DNA of 58,292 nt from Sporosarcina cascadiensis (GCF_009650995.1 NZ_WHVV01000017.1:1-58292); one strand, 5' to 3'. Positions 15,680-24,245 are shown, numbered from the stretch's first letter. Translations and numbers: made by a program. Notes: generated by a model not told the origin, from the sequence alone.

Positions 15680-15705
15680 AAAAACGCACATGACTGTGCG
15701 TTTTT
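15680..15705. terminator. Bidirectional terminator (hydrolase / tsuB)
   Basis: AAAAACGCACA and TGTGCGTTTTT around a TGAC loop, between convergent genes. Confidence 0.85.
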
Positions 15706-15740
15706 ACTCATCTTTTCCTGTAATCTATGCTTCAAGCATA

Positions 15741-15980
15741 TCACGCATAAATATAAAACAAATATTCCTGCCCGTTTTGAACCGGTTCCTGCGCGAAAGT
15801 ATATCCGTGAGCCTTTGCTTCTTCCGGAACATTGCGGAAAGATCCCGGACAGTCGGTGATGACTTGCAGAAGTTCGCCTTTGTTCATTCCCTCAAGTGTC
15901 TCCAACGTATAGATGACAGGGTAGGGACAAGATTCGCCGCGCAGATCCAGTGTGAAATCAGCTTCTCTTTCAGTTTGCAT
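15741..15980 (-). CDS. tsuB: TusA-family sulfur carrier (TsuB/YeeD-like)
   Basis: The 79-residue protein has the TusA fold signature LDLRGESCPYPV with catalytic Cys18 in the CPxP motif. It overlaps the end of the YeeE/YedE permease gene by 11 nt. In the TsuA-TsuB system the TusA-like partner receives sulfur or thiosulfate on the cytoplasmic side of the channel and is needed for uptake. The function is inferred from this pairing; a YedF-like role in selenium metabolism is the alternative. Confidence 0.85.
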   Translation of the reverse strand: MQTEREADFTLDLRGESCPYPVIYTLETLEGMNKGELLQVITDCPGSFRNVPEEAKAHGYTFAQEPVQNGQEYLFYIYA

Positions 15981-17178
15981 GTACGTTTGCTCCTCTCTTG
16001 ATTGCTAACTTCTGATGATAGCGTTTTTCTCGATAAACCGTCAAAGCATAGAGTACGCCAAGCATAGCAAGGGTGGCTGTAATAGCTCCAATCGGTCCGA
16101 TAGAATCCAGCAGATTGATTTTTGCTCCGCCTTTTACCAACACATTATACACGCCGAGGTGATCCCATGCATATGCGAGGAACGTAGCCCCGGCAATATT
16201 GCCAATGAAGACGGGCAGGAACAATACCTGTCCCTCCATCAATCTGTACATCATGCCTGTCTCACACCCTGATGCCATGACAATGCCGACTCCGAATAAA
16301 ACCCCGCCGACAAATGTGCTCATTGCGGCAATCTGGGTAATCGGTGTCAAGTCATAAATCGAAATCACGATGATGGTGCAGATAGAACTGACAGCCATTC
16401 CGACGATAATCGCTTTTGCCATGACGCTGCGTCCGACAAGAAACAGATCACGGAACGCAGAAGTGAAACAAATTTGGCCGCGTTCAATCAGAATACCAAA
16501 GAAGAGGCCGAATAAAGCTCCCAGCCCGAGAAATTTCTGTCCGGATGCAAAAAAGTAGATGATCAGCCCGGTGTACACAAGGGCAATCGCACCGCCGACA
16601 TACGGCTGGATGACACGTTTCTTAACAGCGGACGGCTTCCCGGCGCCCCGTGTAATCGAAGGCTTGCCTTTCCACCAGCGCGTCTTGGTCAGCTTGGCAC
16701 CGAAATACGTGCCGATTCCCGTAGCGACAATGAAAATCCAGGAGTGGAAAGAGAATTGCGGAACGCCTGTGAAGAAAGCGGCCAAGTTACAGCCAAGCGC
16801 CAAACGCGCACCGAACCCGGCGATGATGCCGCCGACAAGCCCCTGTACGTAGCGGCGTTTCTGTTTTGGAAGACGGATCTTGAAACTATTGCTGAACAGC
16901 ACCATAATCAGCGCGCCGATGAACATTCCCCAGACAATCCAGCCATCCGGACGATTCCATGTCGTGCCTTTCAAATGAACCATGTCGAAGTATTGCCAGC
17001 CGGATATATCCACTCCGAACAGCAGCAGAATATCGCCGCCAAGCCGGGTGAATTCACCGGTTACTGCCCAAACCTTAGATGTCAGCCCGAAATATAAAGC
17101 ACTTAAAATCCCTGCAATAAGCAGAACGACATAGGGATTCCAGTAGCGAGTAAAAAGTGATTGAACTATTGTTTTCAT
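15970..17178 (-). CDS. tsuA: YeeE/YedE-family thiosulfate transporter
   Basis: The 402-residue membrane protein has about nine to ten helices and the two-fold repeated YeeE pattern. Key cysteines are in LALGCNLAAFFTG (Cys130), RGQICFTSAFRD and MASGCETGMMYR. These line the thiosulfate relay path in TsuA. ATG 17178 follows GAGGAGC. It is the first gene of a two-gene operon with the TusA-like partner. A TsdA-like thiosulfate dehydrogenase at 51681-52655 would act on the same compound outside the membrane. Confidence 0.85.
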   Translation of the reverse strand: MKTIVQSLFTRYWNPYVVLLIAGILSALYFGLTSKVWAVTGEFTRLGGDILLLFGVDISGWQYFDMVHLKGTTWNRPDGWIVWGMFIGALIMVLFSNSFKIRLPKQKRRYVQGLVGGIIAGFGARLALGCNLAAFFTGVPQFSFHSWIFIVATGIGTYFGAKLTKTRWWKGKPSITRGAGKPSAVKKRVIQPYVGGAIALVYTGLIIYFFASGQKFLGLGALFGLFFGILIERGQICFTSAFRDLFLVGRSVMAKAIIVGMAVSSICTIIVISIYDLTPITQIAAMSTFVGGVLFGVGIVMASGCETGMMYRLMEGQVLFLPVFIGNIAGATFLAYAWDHLGVYNVLVKGGAKINLLDSIGPIGAITATLAMLGVLYALTVYREKRYHQKLAIKRGANVHAN

Positions 17179-17308
17179 TCGATATTGCTCCTCATAAAAA
17201 GACCTTTTTCTAGTGTAGTCCTAATTAATGAGAAATCAAGTGAAAAATACTCCAATTAAGAAGAAAACTTTCAACGGGGACCCGGCAGAATGTTTGGTAT
17301 GCCCGGAC

Positions 17309-17881
17309 TTACTGATCGATAATCGTTAATAATTCACGGATATCTGTTCGTTCCTGCGGTTCCGGAATATGTTTCGGATAACCGATCATCAGCGTGGCAA
17401 CGACTTTCTCGCCCGGCTTGACACCGATGGCTTCCCTGAAAACCGGATCATAAATCCAATCATTCGAACGCCAAATCATCCCGATGCCGCGTCCCCAGGC
17501 GGCGATCTGGAAGTTCTGAATCATCGTGGAGACAGCTCCGTAATCCTCATCCCATCTGCGCTGCCGAGGATCTTCGGGCATGATGACGACGAGATGCAGC
17601 GGGATATTCCGGAAGTAATCTGCTTTTCGCTGTACTTTTTCTGGCACTTCGCCGTCAGTTTTCGGCTGGGACTCTATGTAGGCCTGCACAAATTGTTCTT
17701 TTCCTGCTCCTGCATACAGTTGAAAACGCCAAGGCTCCGTCAGCTTGTGATTCGGAGCCCACTTCGCGACGTTCAGTAATTCAATGAGTTCCTCAATATC
17801 TACAGAATCCGTCTTGAATGCCTTGATCGTTCTTCTGCTCATGATGGCTCGTTCTACATCGTTTTTTCCTTCATAATTCAC
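17309..17881 (-). CDS. Nitroreductase-family FMN oxidoreductase
   Basis: The 190-residue protein has the FMN phosphate-binding start SRRTIKAFKTD, AKWAPNHKLTEPWRF and a C-terminal IGYPKHIPEPQERTD, typical of the YdjA/NfnB-like nitroreductase family. It starts at GTG 17881 behind GGGAG. A near-perfect Fur box lies 40 nt upstream, so it is likely induced by iron starvation. Possible roles are flavin-dependent reduction of ferric chelates, quinones or a siderophore-related step. The physiological substrate is unknown. Confidence 0.85.
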   Translation of the reverse strand: MNYEGKNDVERAIMSRRTIKAFKTDSVDIEELIELLNVAKWAPNHKLTEPWRFQLYAGAGKEQFVQAYIESQPKTDGEVPEKVQRKADYFRNIPLHLVVIMPEDPRQRRWDEDYGAVSTMIQNFQIAAWGRGIGMIWRSNDWIYDPVFREAIGVKPGEKVVATLMIGYPKHIPEPQERTDIRELLTIIDQ

Positions 17882-17920
17882 GAATAAAAGCTCCCTTCAT
17901 TTTCAAATTAATAACGTTAA

Positions 17921-17935
17921 TGAAAATCATTATCA
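17921..17935 (-). promoter_or_regulatory. Fur box upstream of the nitroreductase gene
   Basis: TGAAAATCATTATCA matches the Bacillus Fur 7-1-7 box TGATAATNATTATCA at 13 of 14 defined positions. It lies 40-54 nt upstream of the start codon. Confidence 0.75.
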
Positions 17936-17997
17936 ATTACCATCATATCATGAGTATATATATTCTCAACTGTTGTACATAAGCGAAAATTTGGATG

Positions 17998-18132
17998 AAA
18001 GGTGCGGAGAAGTACTGGATTGGTTCGTGTACTGCTGTTTTTGGTGCGGCGGCACTTGATGAATGTGCGGTTCCAAGGAGTTTTGGTTCGTTCCGGAAGC
18101 GTTTTGGGGCGGCAAATCAGTTTTTTCGCGCG
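17998..18132 (+). repeat. 21-bp phased intergenic array, locus I (7 units)
   Basis: Units start at 17998, 18019, 18040, 18061, 18082, 18103 and 18124, an exact 21-bp step. Each begins with a 9-nt core of the form WTTGGTKCG (AAAGGTGCG in the first unit, TTTCGCGCG in the last, GAATGTGCG in the degenerate fourth) followed by 12 variable bases. The frame is open (17995-18180), encoding 7-residue repeats such as IGSCTAV, FGAAALD, FGSFRKR, but there is no ribosome binding site. The TTTCGC end lies 17 bp from the T-run of the AbgT gene terminator. Confidence 0.85.
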
Positions 18133-18149
18133 GATGGACAGCGGGTAAC

Positions 18150-18195
18150 AAAAAAAGCTGCCCCGGACAGTCATTTCTGACATGCAGGGCAGCCT
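18150..18195 (-). terminator. Terminator of the AbgT-family gene
   Basis: On the minus strand GGCTGCCC and GGGGCAGC, with further pairing inside (CATGTC/GACTG), are followed by a run of T. Confidence 0.8.
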
Positions 18196-18205
18196 TATTA
18201 ACTGC

Positions 18206-19738
18206 TTACTTCATATAGTAGATTGGTGAACCAGGTCCTAAATCGATGCCCAGCAGCATCCAGATGATCAGTGTCAGACTCCAGAATACCAGGAAGAACA
18301 TGGAGTAGGGGAACATGACCGAGACAAGCGTCCCGATACCCATTTTCTTGTCGTATTTCTGTGCAAACGCGATGATGATCGCAAAATAGGTCATCAGCGG
18401 AGAGATGATATTAGTTGAAGAATCCGCCACACGATACGCCATTTGCGTTAATTCGGGAGAATAGCCGAGCTGCATCATGATCGGCACAAACACCGGCGCC
18501 ATCATCGCCCATTTTGCAGACGCACTGCCGATGAACAAGTTGATGAATGCGGCAATCAGAATGAACATCAGCAAAAGCGGAATTCCTTTTAAGTTAATGC
18601 TGTCAAGGAAATTCGCCCCGTACACGCCGAGCACCAATCCCATATTGGATTCAGAGAAAAAGGCTACGAACTGGCTCGCAGTGAATGACAGAACGATGAA
18701 CATCCCCATCGCCGCCATAGTCGCGGACATCATCGCCGCTACATCTTTATCGTCACGGATCGCTTTCGTTACCTTACCGTAGACTAAACCTGGAACAAAG
18801 AACATAAATGCGATAATCGGCACGAGTGAGCTCATGAATGGTGATTTAATAATCGGCATATCGCCCTCGTCTCCGCGCAATGGCGCACCAGGGAAAATAA
18901 CCAGTAACGCAACAAGCACACCTGCAACAACCACAGATACAACAGCCCAGATGAGACCTTTCTTTTCAAGAGCAGTCAGTTTCTCAACCTTTTCACGGTA
19001 TTCACCGTTATACTCGCCAAGACGCGGTTCGACGATCTTTTCCGTCACCCAGGCTCCGACGAGTGTCAGCACGACAACTGAAAATGCGATGAAGTAATAG
19101 TTCATGGCAATATTCATGCCATCCGCATATTCCGGATTGATGATCGCGGCCGACATGATCGTCAATTCTCCGAGCAATGCATCTGTGCCTGACAGCAACA
19201 AGTTGGCACTGAATCCGCCGGAAACCCCTGCAAATGCCGCAGCGAGCCCTGCCAGCGGATGCCGTCCGAGAGCTGCGAATAAAACCGCACCGAGTGGCGG
19301 CAATACAACATATCCTGCATCAGAAGCAACACTGGACATAACCCCTGCAAATACTAGTCCAAGCGTAATCAGACGCTTCGGAACCGACATGACAAAGCCG
19401 CGCAGCAATGCACTGATCAGGCCTGAACCTTCTGCAACCCCGATTCCAAGCATCGTAATCAGCACAACGCCGAGCGGAGCGAAGCCAATGAAGTTATCCG
19501 TCATGTTCGTGATAATATAATGGATTCCTTCACTGCTCAGCAGATTATGTACCTCGATCATTTCTCCTTCTTTACCGGGATGCTCGGCACTGATGCCGAA
19601 ATAGGAAACGACAGCCGATAAGACGATGACTAAAAGAGCAAGCAACGCAAATAATGTCACCGGATGAGGCAGACGGTTACCGGTTTTCTCGATCATATCC
19701 AAAAACTTCTGGAAAAAACCTCTTTTTTCCGTTTGCAT
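18206..19738 (-). CDS. AbgT-family transporter
   Basis: Starting at the ATG at 19738 with GGAAGGTG upstream, the product is 510 residues with about 11 helices. It opens with MQTEKRGFFQKFLD and the family pattern IEKTGNRLPHPVTLFALLALLV, and contains GFSANLLLSGTDALLGELT and the C-terminal MAYRVADSSTNIISPLMTYF. AbgT proteins include p-aminobenzoyl-glutamate importers and MtrF/YdaH-type exporters of sulfonamides and p-aminobenzoate. Substrate and direction cannot be decided here. The gene is monocistronic. Confidence 0.88.
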   Translation of the reverse strand: MQTEKRGFFQKFLDMIEKTGNRLPHPVTLFALLALLVIVLSAVVSYFGISAEHPGKEGEMIEVHNLLSSEGIHYIITNMTDNFIGFAPLGVVLITMLGIGVAEGSGLISALLRGFVMSVPKRLITLGLVFAGVMSSVASDAGYVVLPPLGAVLFAALGRHPLAGLAAAFAGVSGGFSANLLLSGTDALLGELTIMSAAIINPEYADGMNIAMNYYFIAFSVVVLTLVGAWVTEKIVEPRLGEYNGEYREKVEKLTALEKKGLIWAVVSVVVAGVLVALLVIFPGAPLRGDEGDMPIIKSPFMSSLVPIIAFMFFVPGLVYGKVTKAIRDDKDVAAMMSATMAAMGMFIVLSFTASQFVAFFSESNMGLVLGVYGANFLDSINLKGIPLLLMFILIAAFINLFIGSASAKWAMMAPVFVPIMMQLGYSPELTQMAYRVADSSTNIISPLMTYFAIIIAFAQKYDKKMGIGTLVSVMFPYSMFFLVFWSLTLIIWMLLGIDLGPGSPIYYMK

Positions 19739-19900
19739 GAAAAACACCTTCCATCTATGAATATTCTGAATCATTTTTTTAAAAAATTAAAGAATTTTTT
19801 AAACTTAATTCAGTATATAGAAGAAAGATATCAAATTAAATACTTTGATGAATTAATTAAATTGGAAAATACTTTCGACTTGCGGGAGGATGGTGAATAG

Positions 19901-19999
19901 TTGGATAAGTGTATATATTGCAGGCTTTTATCCGACTGTACATGCAAGTATGCCTGTTCCCGGTGTCTGCAGAATAAAATAGGTTTATCTGTATAAAAA
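19901..19999 (+). CDS. Possible 32-codon Cys-rich mini-protein
   Basis: A short frame from TTG 19901 to TAA encodes LDKCIYC, then SDCTCKYACSRC, six or more Cys in CxxC/CxC spacing, suggesting a metal- or redox-binding peptide. A GGGAGG lies about 12 nt upstream, inside the end of another short AT-rich open frame (19757-19900, MNILNHFFKKLK). The region is much more AT-rich than its neighbours. It may be a fragment of a lost gene. Coding is unproven. Confidence 0.25.
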
Positions 20000-20003
20000 T
20001 AAT

Positions 20004-20846
20004 TTATTTTGGACGCCGCTCCTTAAATCCTCGTTTAAAGATTTCCTGCACATTATTAATCGTGACATAGGCATCTTCATCTACACGTTCTAAAATCCGG
20101 CGCAGCTGCACGACTTCCGTCTGGTTGATGATGATATAGAGAATGGGCTGTGCTTCCAACGTATAGCCGCCCCGGCCTTCTAAAATCGTTACGCCCCGGC
20201 CCATCGTATTGAGAAGTTCCTGCCGTATGTTTTCCTGATGCTTTGAGATAATCATGACTGCTTTCCGGTCATCCGCGCCGTCCACGATCTTATCAATGAT
20301 TTTTGCTCCGATATAAACTGCCACCAGCGTATACATCGCTTTCTCTTTCCCGATGACGAAAATGGACAGCGCAATTACCGTAATATCGATCACCAGCATC
20401 GATTTTCCGACACTCCAGCCAAGCAGCTGCTGCATTAGCCGGGCTAAGGTCGTGGCCCCGCCTGATGTGCCGCCGACACGGAAAATAATCCCCAGCCCGG
20501 TTCCGACAAATACACCCGCAAACAATGCCGCCAGCAGCGTGTCACTGCCGAGCTGCTCGCCCCATGCCTTCGTTAATTCGAGGAAAATGGACATGAACAC
20601 AATTGTGACGAGTGTATAAATGATTGTTTTCCTGCTGAAGAATTTATATCCGACTGCAATCAATACTAGATTCAAAATGAAACTTACCAGCCCTGGCGAC
20701 CATTCGAATAAATAATAGGTAATGATAGTGATTCCGATGACGCCGCCTTCGGACAGCATATTGGGAATCGCAAAATAGTTAATACCCAGCGCAAAAATTA
20801 AAGAGCCAATAATTAATGCGGAGTAATCCATTAGTTTTCGCTGCAC
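20004..20846 (-). CDS. YitT-family membrane protein (DUF161/DUF2179)
   Basis: The 280-residue protein starts at GTG 20846 behind AGAGGAG. It has five or six helices with GGVIGITIITYYLF and VGGTSGGATTLARLMQQ, followed by a soluble C-terminal DUF2179 domain (from about 205, VTILEGRGGYT, QTEVVQLRRIL). This is the architecture of YitT, YpjC, YqfU and YvjA of Bacillus. The molecular function is not established. Confidence 0.88.
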   Translation of the reverse strand: MQRKLMDYSALIIGSLIFALGINYFAIPNMLSEGGVIGITIITYYLFEWSPGLVSFILNLVLIAVGYKFFSRKTIIYTLVTIVFMSIFLELTKAWGEQLGSDTLLAALFAGVFVGTGLGIIFRVGGTSGGATTLARLMQQLLGWSVGKSMLVIDITVIALSIFVIGKEKAMYTLVAVYIGAKIIDKIVDGADDRKAVMIISKHQENIRQELLNTMGRGVTILEGRGGYTLEAQPILYIIINQTEVVQLRRILERVDEDAYVTINNVQEIFKRGFKERRPK

Positions 20847-20865
20847 TCAATCTCCTCTTCTCAAA

Positions 20866-20895
20866 AAAGGCGACATACAGTTGTATGCCACCTTA
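20866..20895 (-). terminator. Terminator of the 20959-21387 lipoprotein gene
   Basis: On the minus strand AAGGTGGCATACA and TGTATGTCGCCTTTTTT form a 12-13 bp stem with a 3-nt loop and T-run. Confidence 0.8.
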
Positions 20896-20958
20896 CGAAT
20901 TTTGTTAAAAATTATACCCGTAGTCCGGCGGGATAAAATCTCTGGCTTGCATGCAGTC

Positions 20959-21387
20959 TCAGTCCGCGTCGATAAAAATCCCTTTGATGACTGGTACACC
21001 GTCATCATTTTTTCCGTTATAGCTCCCATATACAATCACTTCAGTACCTTCAACAATTTCTGTGCGTTCGCTGATTCGGATATCGTCCACACGTACGATT
21101 TCATCTGCAGATTCACCTTGTACTTCCATTTTTCCGTCTTCATATGCTGTCACCGTGCCAATGAATTTCACTTTCGAGTTAACAGTCACTTCATCTTGCG
21201 AAAGAGCCGCATAATCCTGTTCTACTGTACCTGCTTTCAGACCTTCTTCCATTCCTTCTTCCATTCCAACCTCTGCCTGATCTTTCACGGCATCCTGCTG
21301 CTGTTCTGCTGCAGGTTCATTTTTCTCTTCATTGCTGCAAGCTGCGAGCATGGCAGCCGCTATTATCAACATCATCAGTTTTTTCAT
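20959..21387 (-). CDS. Lipoprotein of unknown function
   Basis: The 142-residue product has a lipoprotein signal (MKKLMMLIIAAAMLAACS) with lipobox LAAC, Cys17 being the lipidated residue. A Glu/Gln-rich linker follows, then a beta-rich domain (about 68-142) with KVKFIGTVTAYEDGK and VIVYGSYNGKNDDG, which resembles OB-fold or DUF3221-like secreted domains. It has its own GGAGG site and terminator. No specific family is recognised with confidence. Confidence 0.75.
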   Translation of the reverse strand: MKKLMMLIIAAAMLAACSNEEKNEPAAEQQQDAVKDQAEVGMEEGMEEGLKAGTVEQDYAALSQDEVTVNSKVKFIGTVTAYEDGKMEVQGESADEIVRVDDIRISERTEIVEGTEVIVYGSYNGKNDDGVPVIKGIFIDAD

Positions 21388-21520
21388 TCAAAATCGCCTC
21401 CGTAAGTAATCATAATGAATTTTTCACGAAAAGAAAACCCTCAACATGGTTTGAGTCATGAGCCCGATCAGAAGAATAGAATAATCAGAAGGAGACAATA
21501 CGTGAGGGAAGGATGGGGCG

Positions 21521-22411
21521 TTGAATAAGCGGTTCACAAAATCAACGGCTGCTCTGCTGTGTCTGGTTGTGATTTGGGGAATCAGCTGGCCAATCTATAA
21601 AGCCTCTGCCGTCTATGCACCGCCTCTGCTGTTTTCAGGCATGCGCGCTTTGCTTGGCGGGTGTCTGGTTGCGCTTATTATATGGAAGAGGCGCCGCCGG
21701 TTAATGTGGCGTCAGCACTGGTGGAAATATTGTATCTCTGCATTGTTCAATACAGTGCTTTTTTTCGGACTGCATACAATCGGCCTGGGCTATTTACCCG
21801 GCGGTCTGTTTTCGGTCCTTGTCTATTTTCAGCCGGTGCTTCTCGGTGTCTTTGCATGGATGTGGCTCGGTGAGCAGATGACGCCCGTTAAACTGGCAGG
21901 CTTGATTGTCGGTTTCATTGGGATTGTGGTGGTTGGCCTGGATGGATTAACAACGCATGTGTCGGTGATTGGCGTTCTTTTAGGCCTGCTGACAGCATTT
22001 TTCTGGGCACTCGGTGTCGTATATGTCAAAAAGGTCAGCCATGAAATTGATGCGTACTGGATGGTGGCGATGCAGTTTACGATTGGCGGCATCGTTCTTC
22101 TGACGGCAGGGTCGCTGACGGAAAATTGGTCTGCGATTGAATGGAATGGTCTGTATGTATTCGGCCTTGGTTTTGGCGGTACGATGGGGATTCCAGTAGC
22201 TTATGTGATCTACTACAGCCTCGTCAACGCTGGAGAGGCCAGTAAAGTCGGCGTGTATACGTTCCTAGTGCCCGTGATTTCTGTATTCATCAGTACGATA
22301 TTTTTAAACGAGCCAGTGACGTACAAATTACTGATTGGATTAGTGTTAGTGGGAATCAGTATCTACTTCGTGAACCGCAGGGCTGAGAAACCTGTTATAC
22401 TAACGAAATAA
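21521..22411 (+). CDS. EamA-family (DMT) permease
   Basis: The 296-residue protein has ten helices in two EamA repeats. The first starts CLVVIWGISWPIYKAS and ends with WLGEQMTPVKLAGLIVGFIGI; the second ends with LNEPVTYKLLIGLVLVGISIYFV. It starts at TTG 21521 behind AGGATGGGG; no in-frame ATG lies nearby. DMT permeases export metabolites such as amino acids or nucleosides; the substrate is unknown. It may be cotranscribed with the cupin gene 20 nt downstream. Confidence 0.87.
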   Translation: MNKRFTKSTAALLCLVVIWGISWPIYKASAVYAPPLLFSGMRALLGGCLVALIIWKRRRRLMWRQHWWKYCISALFNTVLFFGLHTIGLGYLPGGLFSVLVYFQPVLLGVFAWMWLGEQMTPVKLAGLIVGFIGIVVVGLDGLTTHVSVIGVLLGLLTAFFWALGVVYVKKVSHEIDAYWMVAMQFTIGGIVLLTAGSLTENWSAIEWNGLYVFGLGFGGTMGIPVAYVIYYSLVNAGEASKVGVYTFLVPVISVFISTIFLNEPVTYKLLIGLVLVGISIYFVNRRAEKPVILTK

Positions 22412-22431
22412 ATTAGTGAGGAGTGATCCGA

Positions 22432-22908
22432 ATGAACGCACTCGAATGGATTCAGTATTTGGATTTACAGCCGCATCCGGAAGGCGGATTCTATAAGTCC
22501 ACTTATCAATCGCAATTGACTACTCAGCAAAAGCAGGGTGAGCGTCCGCTTTACACCAGTATCTACTTTTTACTACGCTCACAGGATGTATCTCATTTTC
22601 ACCGTCTTCAATCGGATGAAATTTGGTATTTCCACGGCGGAAGTTCGCTTACTGTTCATATGATTACGCCGCAAGGATTATATGAAGAAGTACAGCTTGG
22701 ATTGGATATTCGTAATGGAGAGGTGCCGCAATTTAATGTCCCAAAACATACGATATTTGGATCATCAGTCAAAGAGCAAAACACCTTTTCATTGGTAGGA
22801 TGCATGGTCTCTCCAGGGTTTGATTTCGCAGATTTCGAACTGTTTGAGGAAGAAGAACTGCTGTCACAATATCCTGGATATGAGGGAATTATAAAAAAGC
22901 TGACGTAA
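22432..22908 (+). CDS. Cupin-fold protein (DUF985)
   Basis: The product is 158 residues from ATG 22432 (AGGAGTGATCCGA upstream). It has the DUF985 pattern: LDLQPHPEGGFYKSTYQS, then SIYFLLRSQDVSHFHRLQSDEIWYFHGG, and later PKHTIFGSS and VGCMVSPGFDFADFEL. The His and Glu residues in HFHRLQSDEIW could bind a metal. Enzymatic function is unknown for the family. A terminator overlaps the stop codon. Confidence 0.87.
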   Translation: MNALEWIQYLDLQPHPEGGFYKSTYQSQLTTQQKQGERPLYTSIYFLLRSQDVSHFHRLQSDEIWYFHGGSSLTVHMITPQGLYEEVQLGLDIRNGEVPQFNVPKHTIFGSSVKEQNTFSLVGCMVSPGFDFADFELFEEEELLSQYPGYEGIIKKLT

Positions 22909-22926
22909 TCGGGTCAGCTTTTTTAT
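22893..22926 (+). terminator. Terminator overlapping the cupin stop codon
   Basis: AAAAAGCTGAC and GTCAGCTTTTTTA around a short loop. Confidence 0.8.
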
Positions 22927-22932
22927 ATCCTC

Positions 22933-23295
22933 TTATTTTTTCAAAATCATTTCTTTTACCAGTAAACCGATTGCTGCCAATATAATAATTCCTGAAATAA
23001 TCATCCATGGCATATAGAATGTGAACGCAAATAGATAAAGGCTGCCCGCTTCCATCACGGCCAGAATCAAGCCGTAGATAAAGCCTTTATAGTGATTTCT
23101 TTTGATGACGATAAACAACTGCAAGTTAATGACGTTCGCCAACATAACGATAAGTGCTGCGATAAGATAGTCGATTGAAAATAAGCTAGTGCCTTCCGAT
23201 GTGCCGAAAAGCGCAAATGAAGCGAACGAAATGGCAGGAAGGTTGATCGCAATCAGCGCCAGCACCCAAATAATCCATTGTACAGTTTTATTCAT
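22933..23295 (-). CDS. Small four-helix membrane protein
   Basis: The 120-residue hydrophobic protein has four predicted helices and a Lys-rich C-terminus. It starts at ATG 23295 with AAAGGAGA. It lies 14 nt after the anti-sigma gene in the same direction, so it belongs to the ECF sigma operon. No family is recognised. It might be a target or helper of the sigma/anti-sigma pair. Confidence 0.7.
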   Translation of the reverse strand: MNKTVQWIIWVLALIAINLPAISFASFALFGTSEGTSLFSIDYLIAALIVMLANVINLQLFIVIKRNHYKGFIYGLILAVMEAGSLYLFAFTFYMPWMIISGIIILAAIGLLVKEMILKK

Positions 23296-23309
23296 AATGT
23301 TCTTCTCCT

Positions 23310-24245
23310 TTAATTAAAAGTATCTGCCACAGCACCTATACTCGATGCGCGGATATAAGATGCATTTTGTAATTGCTGAAGTTCTTGTTTGGTTCCGACA
23401 ACCACTGCTCCAATAATTTTAATTTCAGGTGATCCCGACTTGCTCAGGCCGTCATAAATAGAAGCCATCTCTTTTTGATAGCGTCCTTTCTGATCTTTGG
23501 CAGACTTCACAGACTCGATGAATCTTTCCTCCGGTTCTTGTACCGGGGCGCCCGTTTCATCAGTCAAGGAAAACCCGATGACTTCATTTTCTGTCAGCAT
23601 ATGAGAGGGCGGATCAGAAGCTTGCAGTGATTCGATAGCGCCCTTGCTATAGGTTTCCACCCATGCCCATTGAAGCGTTAACTCCTCTGGCAGCATAGAC
23701 TGTACTTCGGCCAATGAATAGCCCTTGTCAAATGAAAGACCCACTTCAATGAGTTGTTGTTCACGAAAGGCATCGATAGTCTGCACTTCATTTGGAATTT
23801 GCGCGGACAGTACCTCAGGATGCAGGAAATTCATTACTTTACCGCCAAAGTAGTTGTATGTTTCATAACGGTTCGGAGATAGATGGACTTCGATATGATT
23901 GGAGTCATTGCTGATTTCTCCTCGGTAGACAGGCTGTCCGTCCAGTAATTTATACTGGGGAGCTGTCGCGTTGCTTCCTATAATTCGGATGGATTCTTCC
24001 CACGGCCCGATAAATGTATTTGCACCGTATACATCGTAGTACTGATCTTGAGCTATTATCTCTTTATTCAGCAGCCAAGGTGTCACTTGAAGCTTTAGTA
24101 AGATGACGAGGATCAGCACTAGAAAAGATACAAGTCCGCTGATGCTGGCAATACGGAGTGTACTTTTTCGTTTTGCTTTAGTAATGATATTCTTTTCGTT
24201 TCCTTCAAAACTGAAAAGATCATCCATTTCATGATTGTCTTTCAA
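23310..24245 (-). CDS. Membrane anti-sigma factor (sigma factor regulator N/C type)
   Basis: The best start is TTG 24245, 8 nt after GGAG; GTG 24254 overlaps that site. After a short cytoplasmic segment (about 1-40) comes one helix (SGLVSFLVLILVILLKL) and a large extracytoplasmic domain, e.g. YDVYGANTFIGPWEESIRIIG and a C-terminal VVVGTKQELQQLQNASYIRASSIG. This is the layout of Bacillales anti-sigma proteins with sigma_reg_N and sigma_reg_C domains. It overlaps the sigma gene, and the two probably form a signal-responsive pair. Confidence 0.8.
   Translation of the reverse strand: MKDNHEMDDLFSFEGNEKNIITKAKRKSTLRIASISGLVSFLVLILVILLKLQVTPWLLNKEIIAQDQYYDVYGANTFIGPWEESIRIIGSNATAPQYKLLDGQPVYRGEISNDSNHIEVHLSPNRYETYNYFGGKVMNFLHPEVLSAQIPNEVQTIDAFREQQLIEVGLSFDKGYSLAEVQSMLPEELTLQWAWVETYSKGAIESLQASDPPSHMLTENEVIGFSLTDETGAPVQEPEERFIESVKSAKDQKGRYQKEMASIYDGLSKSGSPEIKIIGAVVVGTKQELQQLQNASYIRASSIGAVADTFN

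Noticed and set aside
17917..18183. 88-codon minus-strand frame between AbgT and nitroreductase
   Set aside because: Covers the array, a terminator and the Fur box; no ribosome binding site.
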